A DNA stretch of 64,000 nt from UBA3069 sp050633465 (GCA_050633465.1 JBOEGO010000004.1:177972-241971), one strand, 5' to 3'. Numbered from the stretch's first letter, positions 41,761-50,658 are shown. Notes: a model not told the origin generated them from the letters alone. Translations and numbers: made by a program.

Positions 41761-41890
41761 CGTCCTATCGCTTTCTGGAAGCGACATGTTATGAGGCGCG
41801 ATACCGGTGCATGTCGCCGGTGGGCGCGGGAAGAGCCCGCGCGGAGGAAATACGGACCGCCGCACATGCGCGGCTACAGGAGCTTGGCAT

Positions 41891-43489
41891 ATGACATTTG
41901 GACGGGTGAACCCGCAATTCCGGCTGGAAGATCAAGGGATCGAAGGTCTGGGCAATGTCTATTACAACCTGATGGAGCCCGCGCTGATCCAGGCCGCGCT
42001 CAAACGGGATGAAGGCACGCTTGGGAACGGGGGCGCATTTCTTGTCACCACCGGCAAATTTACCGGACGTTCCCCCAAGGACAAACATGTGGTGAAAACC
42101 GACAGTGTTGTCGACAGCATCTGGTGGGAAAACAATGCCGCCATGTCACCCGAAGGGTTTGACGTGCTGCACGCCGATATGTTGGCCCATATGAAAGGGC
42201 GCGACTATTTCGTGCAGGATCTGATTGGCGGGGCTGATCCGGCCTATGCGATCAATGTGCGCATGGTGACCGAACTGGCATGGCACGGGTTGTTCATCCG
42301 CCACATGCTGCGCCGTCCCGAACGCGCCGCGCTGGACGGGTTTCTGGCGGATTTCACCGTGATCAACTGCCCCAGTTTCAAGGCCGATCCGGCGAAACAC
42401 GACTGTCGTTCCGAAACCGTCATCGCGATGAATTTCGACAAGAAACTGATCCTGATCGGCGGCACGGAATACGCGGGCGAAAACAAGAAATCCGTGTTCA
42501 CCCTGCTGAATTATCTGCTGCCGGAAAAAGGCGTGATGCCGATGCATTGCTCGGCCAACCACGCAACGGGTAACCCCGTTGATACGGCTATCTTTTTCGG
42601 GCTGTCAGGAACGGGAAAAACCACCCTTTCCGCCGATCCGGCGCGCACCCTGATCGGTGATGACGAACATGGCTGGTCCGATCGTGGCACCTTTAATTTC
42701 GAGGGTGGCTGTTACGCCAAAACCATCAACCTGTCCCCCGAGGCAGAGCCTGAAATCTATGCCACCACCGGCAAATTCGGCACTGTCATCGAAAACATGG
42801 TCTATGACGAAGAAACCTTTGAACTGGACTTCGAGGATTCCAGCCTGACGGAAAACATGCGCTGCGCATATCCGCTGGAGTATATTTCGAATGCGTCCGA
42901 AAACGCGATGGGCGGGCACCCCAAAAACATCATCTTGCTGACCTGCGACGCATATGGTGTGTTGCCGCCGATTTCGCGGCTGACACCGGCGCAGGCGATG
43001 TATCATTTCCTGTCCGGTTTCACGTCGAAAACACCGGGAACGGAGCGTGGCGTGGTTGAACCCACACCGACGTTTTCCACCTGTTTCGGTGCGCCGTTCA
43101 TGCCGCGCCGCCCCGAGGCCTACGGCAACCTGCTGCGTGAAAAGATCGCCAAAACCGGCGCGACCTGCTGGTTGGTCAACACCGGATGGACCGGCGGCGC
43201 ATTCGGCACAGGCAGCCGGATGCCGATCAAGGCGACCCGCGCATTGCTGACAGCCGCGCTGGACGGGTCATTGAACGACGCAACCTTCCGCAAGGACAAG
43301 AACTTTGGCTTTGACGTGCCGGTCACGGTGTCGGGCGTGGATGCGACCCTGCTGGACCCACGGGCCACATGGGCGGACAAATCCGCATATGATGCGCAGG
43401 CCGCGAAACTGGTGCAGATGTTCGCCGACAATTTTGGCCAATACCTGCCCTATATCGACGAAGACGTGAAGGCCGCTGCCATCGGCTGA
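41891..43489 (+). CDS. pckA: Phosphoenolpyruvate carboxykinase (ATP)
   Basis: A 532-residue ATP-type PEP carboxykinase, converting oxaloacetate plus ATP to PEP, CO2 and ADP in gluconeogenesis. The kinase-1a P-loop GLSGTGKTTLSADP is at about residue 236, followed by IGDDEHGWSDRGTFNFEGG (kinase-2 and metal region) and NTGWTGG near 432. The start MTFGRVNPQF has CAGGAG nine bases upstream; an in-frame start at 41807 is less likely. Key enzyme for growth on organic acids such as those made by the gentisate pathway. Confidence 0.97.
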   Translation: MTFGRVNPQFRLEDQGIEGLGNVYYNLMEPALIQAALKRDEGTLGNGGAFLVTTGKFTGRSPKDKHVVKTDSVVDSIWWENNAAMSPEGFDVLHADMLAHMKGRDYFVQDLIGGADPAYAINVRMVTELAWHGLFIRHMLRRPERAALDGFLADFTVINCPSFKADPAKHDCRSETVIAMNFDKKLILIGGTEYAGENKKSVFTLLNYLLPEKGVMPMHCSANHATGNPVDTAIFFGLSGTGKTTLSADPARTLIGDDEHGWSDRGTFNFEGGCYAKTINLSPEAEPEIYATTGKFGTVIENMVYDEETFELDFEDSSLTENMRCAYPLEYISNASENAMGGHPKNIILLTCDAYGVLPPISRLTPAQAMYHFLSGFTSKTPGTERGVVEPTPTFSTCFGAPFMPRRPEAYGNLLREKIAKTGATCWLVNTGWTGGAFGTGSRMPIKATRALLTAALDGSLNDATFRKDKNFGFDVPVTVSGVDATLLDPRATWADKSAYDAQAAKLVQMFADNFGQYLPYIDEDVKAAAIG

Positions 43490-43516
43490 TGCCGGGGCTG
43501 CCCTGTTGACGATCAA

Positions 43517-43556
43517 AAAACGCCCCGGTCCGCAATGGCCGGGGCGTTTTCTTTTC
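43517..43556 (+). terminator. Intrinsic terminator after pckA
   Basis: A 12-bp stem (AAAACGCCCCGG / CCGGGGCGTTTT) with a 10-base loop, followed by CTTTT. It is symmetrical enough to stop transcription of the convergent minus-strand gene as well. Confidence 0.9.
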
Positions 43557-43574
43557 CGGTTCAGGATCCAGCTG

Positions 43575-44330
43575 TTAGGCGGCGACAGGTTCGGGGCGTT
43601 TTTCGGCCTCGGTCGAGACGGGCAATTGCACCAGTTCGTTCAGTGGCATCAGCATCAGGTGGCGCACATCCTCGTTCGCCATCCAGACCATGAACCCCTC
43701 CAGCACTTTGTCGCTTTCCGACATTTGCCAGCGCAGGGCGCCGGGTTCGGCGTGCATATACCCCTGACGTTCGGCAAACCCTTTGAATGCAACCGCACGC
43801 GGCATGAAGCCAAAGAAATGATCAGGCGACCAGCGCAACATCGCCGACATAAAGGCGAACCGCCCCAACACGCATGACAGGCCGGAACCGCGGAATTGCC
43901 CCTTTGTGCCGCCCATCCAGACCTCGCCGTGATACACGGTGCGTCCGGTCATACGTTTGGCGCTGGGGCCGGGGCGATAGCGCGAGCGTTTCAAATCCAG
44001 CGGCAGGCCAGAGGGCGGGAAATCCAGAAAATTCTCGCGCATGTAGTCGCTTAGGTGGCTGTTGCCCAGTTCGATCATGCGCATGGCCTGGGTGTGGATC
44101 AATTCGCCATCATGGTCGAAACCGGCGATCCAGAATGCGTTTGCAGGCGTCATGAACTGGTGTTCGGGGTCAAAGGGCAGGCCAAGGTCGTGATCGGGCC
44201 GGTGTTCGGCCAAAAGCGCGCGATATTCTTCGAAATCTTCGCCGACTTTCAGGCTGACACGGTATTTGTCCAGAATATCCAAGCTCTGCGCAATGACCTG
44301 CGAGCCATCATAAACATCGTGAATACTCAT
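43575..44330 (-). CDS. Uncharacterised protein, possible GNAT fold
   Basis: A 251-residue soluble protein that I do not recognise. Residues about 65-90 (FWIAGFDHDGELIHTQAMRM) and 135-215 (YHGEVWMGGTKGQFRGSG, helix SCVLGRFAFMSAMLRW, strand HFFGFM, then AFKGFAERQGYMH) follow the strand-helix order of an N-acyltransferase (GNAT-like) core, but no clear acetyl-CoA P-loop is visible. It lies 43 bases after the atypical LysR-HTH gene on the same strand, suggesting an operon. Function unknown. Confidence 0.7.
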   Translation of the reverse strand: MSIHDVYDGSQVIAQSLDILDKYRVSLKVGEDFEEYRALLAEHRPDHDLGLPFDPEHQFMTPANAFWIAGFDHDGELIHTQAMRMIELGNSHLSDYMRENFLDFPPSGLPLDLKRSRYRPGPSAKRMTGRTVYHGEVWMGGTKGQFRGSGLSCVLGRFAFMSAMLRWSPDHFFGFMPRAVAFKGFAERQGYMHAEPGALRWQMSESDKVLEGFMVWMANEDVRHLMLMPLNELVQLPVSTEAEKRPEPVAA

Positions 44331-44373
44331 TCCGGTTACTCCTTTGCTAATCCCCGATTAGCACAATAGTAAC

Positions 44374-45276
44374 CTAAACTTGGGCCGATTGTCCTGTTTT
44401 CAACTCAGCGGCATCGAAATTCATAATTAATTCGTCTGGCATTGAGCGGATCATTGCCTCTGGCAGGTCGGGAATTTCCAAATCATATGTCCGCCAAACC
44501 AGGTTCACCATCGCAAAGCTACCATCGGGATAGCGGCAGCCAAGCGTCAATCGCTCAAAGCTGATGGGGGTCGGTTCCTGTCCGTCGCCGCGCGGGATGC
44601 GGGTGTGGATATGATCCAGCCGCAGACCATGGTTGGCGTGGATATCTTCGAGCGGTTTTGCCAACAGACTGGCAAAGCTGCCACCGCCCGGCAGGCGGTC
44701 CAGCGGGCGGCCGATCGAGCTGCGCGAATGCACCCATCCGAACCATGATGAAAAAGAGGAATCATCGCCGATTTCGGTCAAAATCCAATCGGGATCAGCC
44801 CAGCGATACACCATAAAATAAGGGCGAAGCCGCTGCATGGCCGGATGTTCCAACTCGCCACTGGCGGCGGCCCATGCCTGCAATGTGTCATGCAAAATCC
44901 CCGGCCCCTGCTGCCAGATCCGGCTGACAGGATGCTGCTGTAAATGATAGATGATTGCGTCACCGGGGGCGGTGCGAATGTGCAGCAACCCGTTGATGTT
45001 GTGGCTGCGGTTGGCCAGCCAGTTTTCACCGCGATACAACAGTTCCAACGCCTCTGGCAGGGCTTGTCGTCCGGCCTCTGTCAGGTGGTATTGGCGATCC
45101 TGAACGATAAAAAGCGGCGCCTTGCGGGCCTCTTCCAGAATACGGATATGACGGCGCACGGTTTGGCGGGTGGTCTGCAATTTTTCGACGGCACGTGACA
45201 GGTTCAGCGTCTCGGCCAAAGTGGTGAAAGAGCGCAGCAACTCGTGCAGGATCGCCTGATTCTGAATTTCGTTCAC
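44374..45276 (-). CDS. LysR-type HTH regulator with unusual C-terminal domain
   Basis: About 300 residues. The N-terminus has a LysR-like winged HTH (ETLNLSRAVEKLQTTRQTVRRHIRILEE), but the remaining 210 residues do not show the usual LysR substrate domain and are rich in Trp, His and Tyr (for example MVYRWADPDWILTEIGDD and SWFGWVHSRSSIGRPLDRLP). The GTG at 45276 has GGAT upstream; a TTG at 45303 would add nine residues. A 10-base palindrome (CGAAATTTCG) lies at 45289-45298 beside the start. It shares an operon with the unknown protein downstream and is divergent from the XRE gene. Confidence 0.75.
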   Translation of the reverse strand: MNEIQNQAILHELLRSFTTLAETLNLSRAVEKLQTTRQTVRRHIRILEEARKAPLFIVQDRQYHLTEAGRQALPEALELLYRGENWLANRSHNINGLLHIRTAPGDAIIYHLQQHPVSRIWQQGPGILHDTLQAWAAASGELEHPAMQRLRPYFMVYRWADPDWILTEIGDDSSFSSWFGWVHSRSSIGRPLDRLPGGGSFASLLAKPLEDIHANHGLRLDHIHTRIPRGDGQEPTPISFERLTLGCRYPDGSFAMVNLVWRTYDLEIPDLPEAMIRSMPDELIMNFDAAELKTGQSAQV

Positions 45277-45511
45277 ACCGGATCCATTCGAAATTTCGCG
45301 CAACTGATTCTATTGATGTTGTGTGGAATGTATACGGTTGATCCATTGAGGGTAAATAAATTAATTATATCGGGAACATAAATCATCCAGTTTGGTATCT
45401 GAATTGACCATTGATGGGCAATTTTTTAACCGAAAGATTGAAAATCTAACCAATTGTATGAGTCGCCCGATTTGCGATGCTGCCCAAGGTTGTAATAAGC
45501 AGGATTTAAAA

Positions 45512-45880
45512 ATGTCGCATCCGGTAGACGTTCACGTCGGTAAAAAACTTAAACACCTCCGCGTTCTTCGGGGCATGACCCAGACGGACGTGGCGAACGG
45601 TCTGGAGATTTCGTTCCAGCAGGTTCAAAAATACGAACTGGGACGGAACCGTATTTCGGCCTCTAAATTGTTTGAAATCTCGCGCATCCTTGATGTCTCT
45701 CCGGCCTATTTCTTTGAGGGTCTGGAAGATGTCACAGCGGATGATAGCAACGTGATGGATGAAGAAACGGCGCGTATTGCTTCGGTTTTGAACCGGATCA
45801 AGGACGAACGCGTGCGGGCGCAAATCCGGTCGTTCATCGACGCCGTTGCGGGCGAAGCCGTGGCCAAGAAGGCATCGTAA
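45512..45880 (+). CDS. XRE family (Cro/CI-type) HTH regulator
   Basis: A 122-residue regulator with an HTH_3 domain at about residues 10-65 (LKHLRVLRGMTQTDVANGLEIS, in parts; FQQVQKYELGRNRIS) and a helical tail. Small XRE proteins of this kind are common housekeeping regulators in Rhodobacteraceae. AGGA eight bases before 45512 fixes the start; the frame is open for a further 40 codons upstream through an AT-rich spacer without coding character. Target unknown. Confidence 0.87.
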   Translation: MSHPVDVHVGKKLKHLRVLRGMTQTDVANGLEISFQQVQKYELGRNRISASKLFEISRILDVSPAYFFEGLEDVTADDSNVMDEETARIASVLNRIKDERVRAQIRSFIDAVAGEAVAKKAS

Positions 45881-45888
45881 GTGATCGC

Positions 45889-45933
45889 GCGGGCCGCCCG
45901 AACGGCCCGCTCGCGCCCGGCAGAAGGCCGGGC
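45889..45933. terminator. Double hairpin between convergent XRE and TSUP genes
   Basis: Two stems in series: GCGGGCCG/CGGCCCGC (45889-45910) and GCCCGGC/GCCGGGC (45915-45933, loop AGAAG). They fill the 75-base gap between two converging stop codons. No U tract follows directly on the plus strand. Confidence 0.55.
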
Positions 45934-45955
45934 ACATTTAACATGCGAATCATTT

Positions 45956-46726
45956 TTATCCCAGAATACCGCGCCGCAGCAGGTTCAGGGCTGCAATCAG
46001 CAACACAAACAATGTTGCGCGGCGGAATGCCTCTTGGTCGATCCGGTCTGACAGGCGTATCCCGACCCACATGCCCGCCATCGCCGGTGGCACCGTAGAC
46101 AGGGCAAAGGGCAATGTATCGGTGCGCAACACGCCCGACCCGATATGCGCCAGCAGCAAAACAATCGCCCCTAACCCGAACAGCACCCCCTGCACACGGA
46201 TCTGATCCAGTTTCGGCGTGTTCAGCGCCACCAGAAACAGCACCGTCGGTGGCCCCCAGGTGCCAGAAAACCCGCCCATGGAGCCGGCAATCAGCCCTGC
46301 CGTTGCCTCGACCCTGGTGCGATGCTGCGGTGCGATACGGGGGCGCCAGCCCAGCAACTGGATAAGGGTGAAAACCAATACCGGCCCGCCAATCAAAATG
46401 AACAGGGTTGCGGCGGGAATCACCCGCACCATCTGCGCCGAAACGGCCAGTGCGATGCCGCCCACAATGATGAACACCTTGAAATGTTTCACCGATGCCA
46501 GCGCCGCTGCGGGGCCTTGCCGCAGGGATTGCCACAGATTGCTAAGCAGGGTGGGAAACAGCAGCCCGGCCAGGGCCAGACGCGGTTCCATCACCGTGCT
46601 AAGGCCGGAAATGATGATCAGAGGCATGGCGAATCCCACCATGCCCTTCACCACTCCGGCCAACAGTGCCACGATCATTGCCATGGCAAAAACCTGCGGC
46701 GACATTAATTCTGTGATATAATCCAT
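45956..46726 (-). CDS. TSUP (TauE/SafE) family permease
   Basis: A 256-residue membrane protein with about eight hydrophobic helices. GVVKGMVGFAMPLIIISGL near residue 24 and the repeated LIAGSMGGFSGTWGPP near 147 are the two family repeats. Members export or import sulfonates, sulfite or other small organic anions. Substrate unknown; neighbours give no clue. Divergent from the mcd gene. Confidence 0.88.
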   Translation of the reverse strand: MDYITELMSPQVFAMAMIVALLAGVVKGMVGFAMPLIIISGLSTVMEPRLALAGLLFPTLLSNLWQSLRQGPAAALASVKHFKVFIIVGGIALAVSAQMVRVIPAATLFILIGGPVLVFTLIQLLGWRPRIAPQHRTRVEATAGLIAGSMGGFSGTWGPPTVLFLVALNTPKLDQIRVQGVLFGLGAIVLLLAHIGSGVLRTDTLPFALSTVPPAMAGMWVGIRLSDRIDQEAFRRATLFVLLIAALNLLRRGILG

Positions 46727-46886
46727 GGCAACAGGCGTATTCCCTTATCTATCTGCCCGCTAGTGCCGCAATGCAAAAAATCAACGCGCAATTTTCGGCC
46801 ATACGACCATGGGTGTTGGGTATTTTTGTTGCGCTGCAACTGCGAAATAGATAGGACAGGGCGCAGCATTATAAGGGATAAGATTC

Positions 46887-48572
46887 ATGGCACATGACGG
46901 ACAGGACGTGATGACGACGCAACCCATTCTTTCCGATCTTCTGACGGTGACCGCAGCCGCAGTCGCCCCGGCAGAGGCTGTTCTGGCCAAGGCACAGACC
47001 GCAGTGCGTGCCATGGTCGAAGTCGAGGGCCGCGTTTCGGCCCGCGCGGTCGAAAAGGAACAGACCGCCACGCACGGGCTGGCATGGTTGGCCACATATA
47101 TTGAATCCCTGCGCCAAATGCAGAAATGGGCGGAAAAGCTGAACGCCGATGGCAAGTTTGGCGAAATCGAACAGTTGATCCACCAGATTGCCTTTGGCGA
47201 ATACCTGCACCAGATCGCGGGTGGCATCCAGATGAGCCAGAATGAAATCGTGCGCTTGCAGGATTTGGGGCTGGGCTGGGACGCGCTGTCGGGTTTCCAA
47301 TGCGACGAGGTTCAGACCCTGATGGCGCGTGGCAACAGCCAGTCTGCGCGGATGCGTCTGGCCGAGCTGATGGTGCAACAACAGGCCAACGGAATGTTTG
47401 GCGCGTCCGGTCTGGACGAAGAATTGGAAATGATCCGCGACCAGTTCCGCCGCTATGCTTCCGAGAAGGTCGAACCCTTTGCCCATGAATGGCATCTGAA
47501 GGACGAGTTGATCCCGATGGAGATCATCGAGGAACTGGCCGAAATGGGCGTGTTCGGCCTGACCATCCCCGAAGAATTTGGCGGGTTCGGGTTGTCCAAG
47601 GCCTCGATGGTGGTGGTGTCCGAGGAACTGTCGCGTGGTTACATCGGCGTGGGGTCGCTGGCGACACGTTCGGAAATCGCAGCCGAGCTGATCCTGTGCG
47701 GCGGCACCGACGCGCAAAAGGAAAAATGGCTGCCCGGTCTGGCATCCGGTGAAATCCTGCCCACAGCGGTGTTCACCGAACCCAACACAGGGTCCGATCT
47801 GGCCAGCCTGCGCACCCGCGCGGTCAAGGATGACAACGGCGACTATAAAATCACCGGCAACAAGACATGGATCACCCATGCGGCGCGCACCCATGTGATG
47901 ACCGTGCTGGCGCGCACCGATTCCGAAAACAAGGACCATCGCGGATTGTCGATGTTCCTGGCCGAGAAAACGCCCGGTGATGATGCCAACCCGTTCCCGA
48001 CCGAGGGCATGACCGGCGGCGAGATCGAGGTGTTGGGGTATCGCGGCATGAAGGAATACGAACTGGGGTTCGACAATTTCCATGTCAAAGGTGAAAATCT
48101 GCTGGGCGGAGAAGAGGGCAAAGGCTTTAAGCAGCTGATGCAGACATTCGAGGCCGCGCGCATTCAAACCGCGGCCCGTGCCATTGGTGTGGCGCAGGCT
48201 GCGTTGGATGTGGGGCTGCAATATGCGTTGGACCGCAAGGCGTTTGACAGCCAGTTGGTCAGTTTCCCGCGTGTGGCGGGCAAGCTGGCGATGATGGCTG
48301 TGGAAATCACCATTGCGCGTCAGCTGACCTATTTTTCGGCCTTTGAAAAGGACAACGACATTCGTTGCGATCTAGAGGCGGGCATGGCCAAGCTGCTGGG
48401 CGCGCGGGTGGCGTGGGCCTGTGCTGACAATGCCTTGCAGATCCACGGCGGCAACGGTTTCGCGCTGGAATACACGATTTCCCGTATCCTGTGCGATGCG
48501 CGGATTTTGAACATTTTCGAGGGCGCGGCCGAGATTCAGGCGCAGGTGATTGCGCGGCGTTTGCTGGGATAA
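46887..48572 (+). CDS. mcd: (2S)-methylsuccinyl-CoA dehydrogenase
   Basis: A 561-residue flavin acyl-CoA dehydrogenase with an N-terminal extension of about 170 residues, the size and architecture of Mcd of the ethylmalonyl-CoA pathway and unlike ordinary acyl-CoA dehydrogenases of about 380. FTEPNTGSDLASLRTRAVK near residue 292 and QIHGGNGFALEYTISRILCDAR near 520 (in parts) are family signatures. It oxidises methylsuccinyl-CoA to mesaconyl-CoA, giving electrons to ETF, whose genes lie 2 kb downstream. A cob(I)alamin adenosyltransferase gene nearby fits the B12-dependent mutase of the same pathway. Confidence 0.9.
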   Translation: MAHDGQDVMTTQPILSDLLTVTAAAVAPAEAVLAKAQTAVRAMVEVEGRVSARAVEKEQTATHGLAWLATYIESLRQMQKWAEKLNADGKFGEIEQLIHQIAFGEYLHQIAGGIQMSQNEIVRLQDLGLGWDALSGFQCDEVQTLMARGNSQSARMRLAELMVQQQANGMFGASGLDEELEMIRDQFRRYASEKVEPFAHEWHLKDELIPMEIIEELAEMGVFGLTIPEEFGGFGLSKASMVVVSEELSRGYIGVGSLATRSEIAAELILCGGTDAQKEKWLPGLASGEILPTAVFTEPNTGSDLASLRTRAVKDDNGDYKITGNKTWITHAARTHVMTVLARTDSENKDHRGLSMFLAEKTPGDDANPFPTEGMTGGEIEVLGYRGMKEYELGFDNFHVKGENLLGGEEGKGFKQLMQTFEAARIQTAARAIGVAQAALDVGLQYALDRKAFDSQLVSFPRVAGKLAMMAVEITIARQLTYFSAFEKDNDIRCDLEAGMAKLLGARVAWACADNALQIHGGNGFALEYTISRILCDARILNIFEGAAEIQAQVIARRLLG

Positions 48573-48589
48573 GCCCCTATTAAATTTCG

Positions 48590-48627
48590 AAAAAGGCCCC
48601 GGAGTTGATGGCTTCGGGGCCTTTTTT
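48590..48627 (+). terminator. Intrinsic terminator after mcd
   Basis: A 12-bp stem (AAAAAGGCCCCG / CGGGGCCTTTTT) with a 13-base loop and a run of six T residues, 17 bases after the mcd stop. Confidence 0.9.
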
Positions 48628-48696
48628 ATGTCTGTGCTTGTGGCGGGTTTGGGGTGCCTCCGGCGGGAGGTATTTTTAGAACAATGAAGGCGCGGG

Positions 48697-49572
48697 TCAG
48701 CGAGTGGGGACAGGTTCTTCGCCACGGTAATCATAGAATCCGCGGCCGGTTTTGCGGCCCAGCCAGCCTGCTTCGACATATTTCGACAAGAGCGGACAGG
48801 GGCGGTATTTTGTGTCACCCAGCCCGTCGTGCAGCACGTTCATAATGGCCAGGCAGGTGTCTAACCCGATGAAATCAGCCAGTTCCAATGGACCCATCGG
48901 ATGGTTTGCGCCCAGTTTCATTGATTCGTCGATCGAGCGCACGTTGCCGACCCCTTCGTATAGGGTGTAGACGGCCTCGTTTATCATCGGCATGAGGATG
49001 CGATTGACGATGAATGCCGGGAAATCCTCGGCTGATGCGGCGGTTTTACCCAGTTTGTCGACCACGGCCAGACAGGCCTTGTATGTGGATTCATCGGTGG
49101 CGATGCCACGGATCAGTTCGACCAGCTGCATCACCGGAACAGGGTTCATAAAGTGAAACCCCATAAATTTTTCAGGACGATCCGTGCGCGACGCCAACCG
49201 GGTGATCGAAATGGAGGAGGTATTCGATGTGAGGATCGTGTCGGGTTTCAGATGCGGCAGCAGAGTATCGAAAATCTGTTGTTTGATGTTTTCGCGTTCG
49301 GTTGCGGCCTCGATGATCAGGTCGGTCTGGCCCAGATCGGTCAGGGTTACCGTGGTTTTGATCCGCGCCATGGCTGCGTCGCAATCGGACTGTGCAATCT
49401 TGTTACGGCTGACCTGACGGTCGATGTTTTTCTGAATGGTTTCAATTGCTTTTGTCAGTGCATCCTCGTTCAGGTCATTCAGCAGCACATCATATCCTGC
49501 CAGCGCCATCACATGGGCGATGCCGTTGCCCATCTGCCCTGCGCCAATCACGCCTACCGACTTGATCTCCAT
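48697..49572 (-). CDS. 3-hydroxybutyryl-CoA dehydrogenase
   Basis: A 291-residue NAD(P)-dependent 3-hydroxyacyl-CoA dehydrogenase of the single-domain HbdA/PaaH type. GVIGAGQMGNGIAH near residue 7 binds the dinucleotide; the catalytic His is in GFHFMNPVPVMQLVE near 138. It interconverts 3-hydroxybutyryl-CoA and acetoacetyl-CoA. Next to mcd and etfAB it fits butyrate/PHB and C4-acyl-CoA metabolism feeding the ethylmalonyl-CoA pathway. GGAAGGACAGG precedes the ATG. Confidence 0.93.
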   Translation of the reverse strand: MEIKSVGVIGAGQMGNGIAHVMALAGYDVLLNDLNEDALTKAIETIQKNIDRQVSRNKIAQSDCDAAMARIKTTVTLTDLGQTDLIIEAATERENIKQQIFDTLLPHLKPDTILTSNTSSISITRLASRTDRPEKFMGFHFMNPVPVMQLVELIRGIATDESTYKACLAVVDKLGKTAASAEDFPAFIVNRILMPMINEAVYTLYEGVGNVRSIDESMKLGANHPMGPLELADFIGLDTCLAIMNVLHDGLGDTKYRPCPLLSKYVEAGWLGRKTGRGFYDYRGEEPVPTR

Positions 49573-49740
49573 CCGCCTGTCCTTCCCGATTTGTTCGTTT
49601 TGCCGACCTTAGGCAGGTCGGGGGGGCAGGGGCAAGGGGGGGCGGAAGCAGCGGATTTGCGATAAATGCTTCAGTTAGGCTTTTGGCAATAGGTTTGCAC
49701 CAGTTTGATTGGTGGGTGAGAAAATTTAATGGTGGGTGAT

Positions 49741-50589
49741 ATGACCTATGAAAACCTGGGCGAAGGTGCCCTTGACTATCTGCCGTGCAGATACGGAAAA
49801 TCGAAACTGCTATTTCGCGGCCCGCGCCGCAAGCTAGAAGGAGAATACGCGCTTTTCTTAGGCGGAACAGAGACTTACGGTAAATTCATTGAGCAGCCTT
49901 TCCCTGCTTTGGTGGAGCGTCAGTTGGGTCTTCCTTGTGTCAATTTTGGCTGGCTGAATGCCGGTGTGGATGTGTTTCTGAATGATTCAACTGTGGTTGA
50001 GGCGGCGCAAGCCGCCCGCGTTACGGTGATTCAGGTGATGGGCGCGCAAAATATGTCGAATCGGTTTTATGCTGTGCATCCGCGCCGCAATGACCGATTT
50101 CTCAAGGCTTCGACCTTGATGAAACAGGTGTTCCGCGAGGTGGATTTTACCGAATTCCACTTTACGCGACATATGCTATCGACGCTTAGCCGCTTGTCGC
50201 CGGAGCGCTATGCCATGGTTGTGGACGAGTTACGTGCAGCGTGGTTGGCGCGTATGGAACAGTTGCTTGCCAAGGTGTCGGGCAAAACTGTGTTGCTATG
50301 GCTGGCAGATCACAGCCCCGACGATGCAAGGCCCGAGGACGGGCTGGGCGCTGATCCGTTGTTTGTGGATCGCGAAATGATTGAACGTATTCGCCCGTTG
50401 GTAACCGAGGTGGTCGAAGTTTCCGCATCCCCCAAGGCATTGGCATTGGGCACGGATGGAATGGTTTTTTCCCAGATGGAGGCACCTGCTGCATCAGAAA
50501 TGCTGGGACCACTGGTTCATGCCGAAGCTGCGGCCTTGCTAACGGACCCGTTGGGCAACTTATTGGGAAAAAGCAGAAGATCAGCCTGA
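49741..50589 (+). CDS. DUF6473 family protein
   Basis: A 282-residue soluble protein. The opening TYENLGEGALDYLPCRYG and ALFLGGTETYGKFIEQPFP near residue 37 match a family found mainly in Rhodobacteraceae and of unknown function; the GGTETYGKF loop looks like a nucleotide- or sulfate-binding turn. The start at MTYENLG (49741) suits the family better than the ATG at 49729. Single gene between two minus-strand units, closed by a bidirectional terminator. Confidence 0.8.
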   Translation: MTYENLGEGALDYLPCRYGKSKLLFRGPRRKLEGEYALFLGGTETYGKFIEQPFPALVERQLGLPCVNFGWLNAGVDVFLNDSTVVEAAQAARVTVIQVMGAQNMSNRFYAVHPRRNDRFLKASTLMKQVFREVDFTEFHFTRHMLSTLSRLSPERYAMVVDELRAAWLARMEQLLAKVSGKTVLLWLADHSPDDARPEDGLGADPLFVDREMIERIRPLVTEVVEVSASPKALALGTDGMVFSQMEAPAASEMLGPLVHAEAAALLTDPLGNLLGKSRRSA

Positions 50590-50596
50590 GTAACAA

Positions 50597-50625
50597 AAAG
50601 GCCCGCCAATGTCTGGCGGGCCTTT
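50597..50625. terminator. Bidirectional terminator between DUF6473 gene and etfA
   Basis: A perfect 12-bp stem (AAAGGCCCGCCA / TGGCGGGCCTTT) with a 5-base loop; A/T runs on both sides allow it to act for both converging genes. Confidence 0.88.
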
Positions 50626-50658
50626 CCTATTTCCAAGAGCGGCACAGGCCGCCCGAAT

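Noticed and set aside
41807..41890. 28-codon N-terminal extension of PEP carboxykinase
   Set aside because: No family match for the extra residues; the ATG at 41891 has a good ribosome site and gives the usual length.
46887..48572. Ordinary short-chain acyl-CoA dehydrogenase
   Set aside because: The N-terminal extension of about 170 residues and total length of 561 fit methylsuccinyl-CoA dehydrogenase and not the usual 380-residue enzymes.
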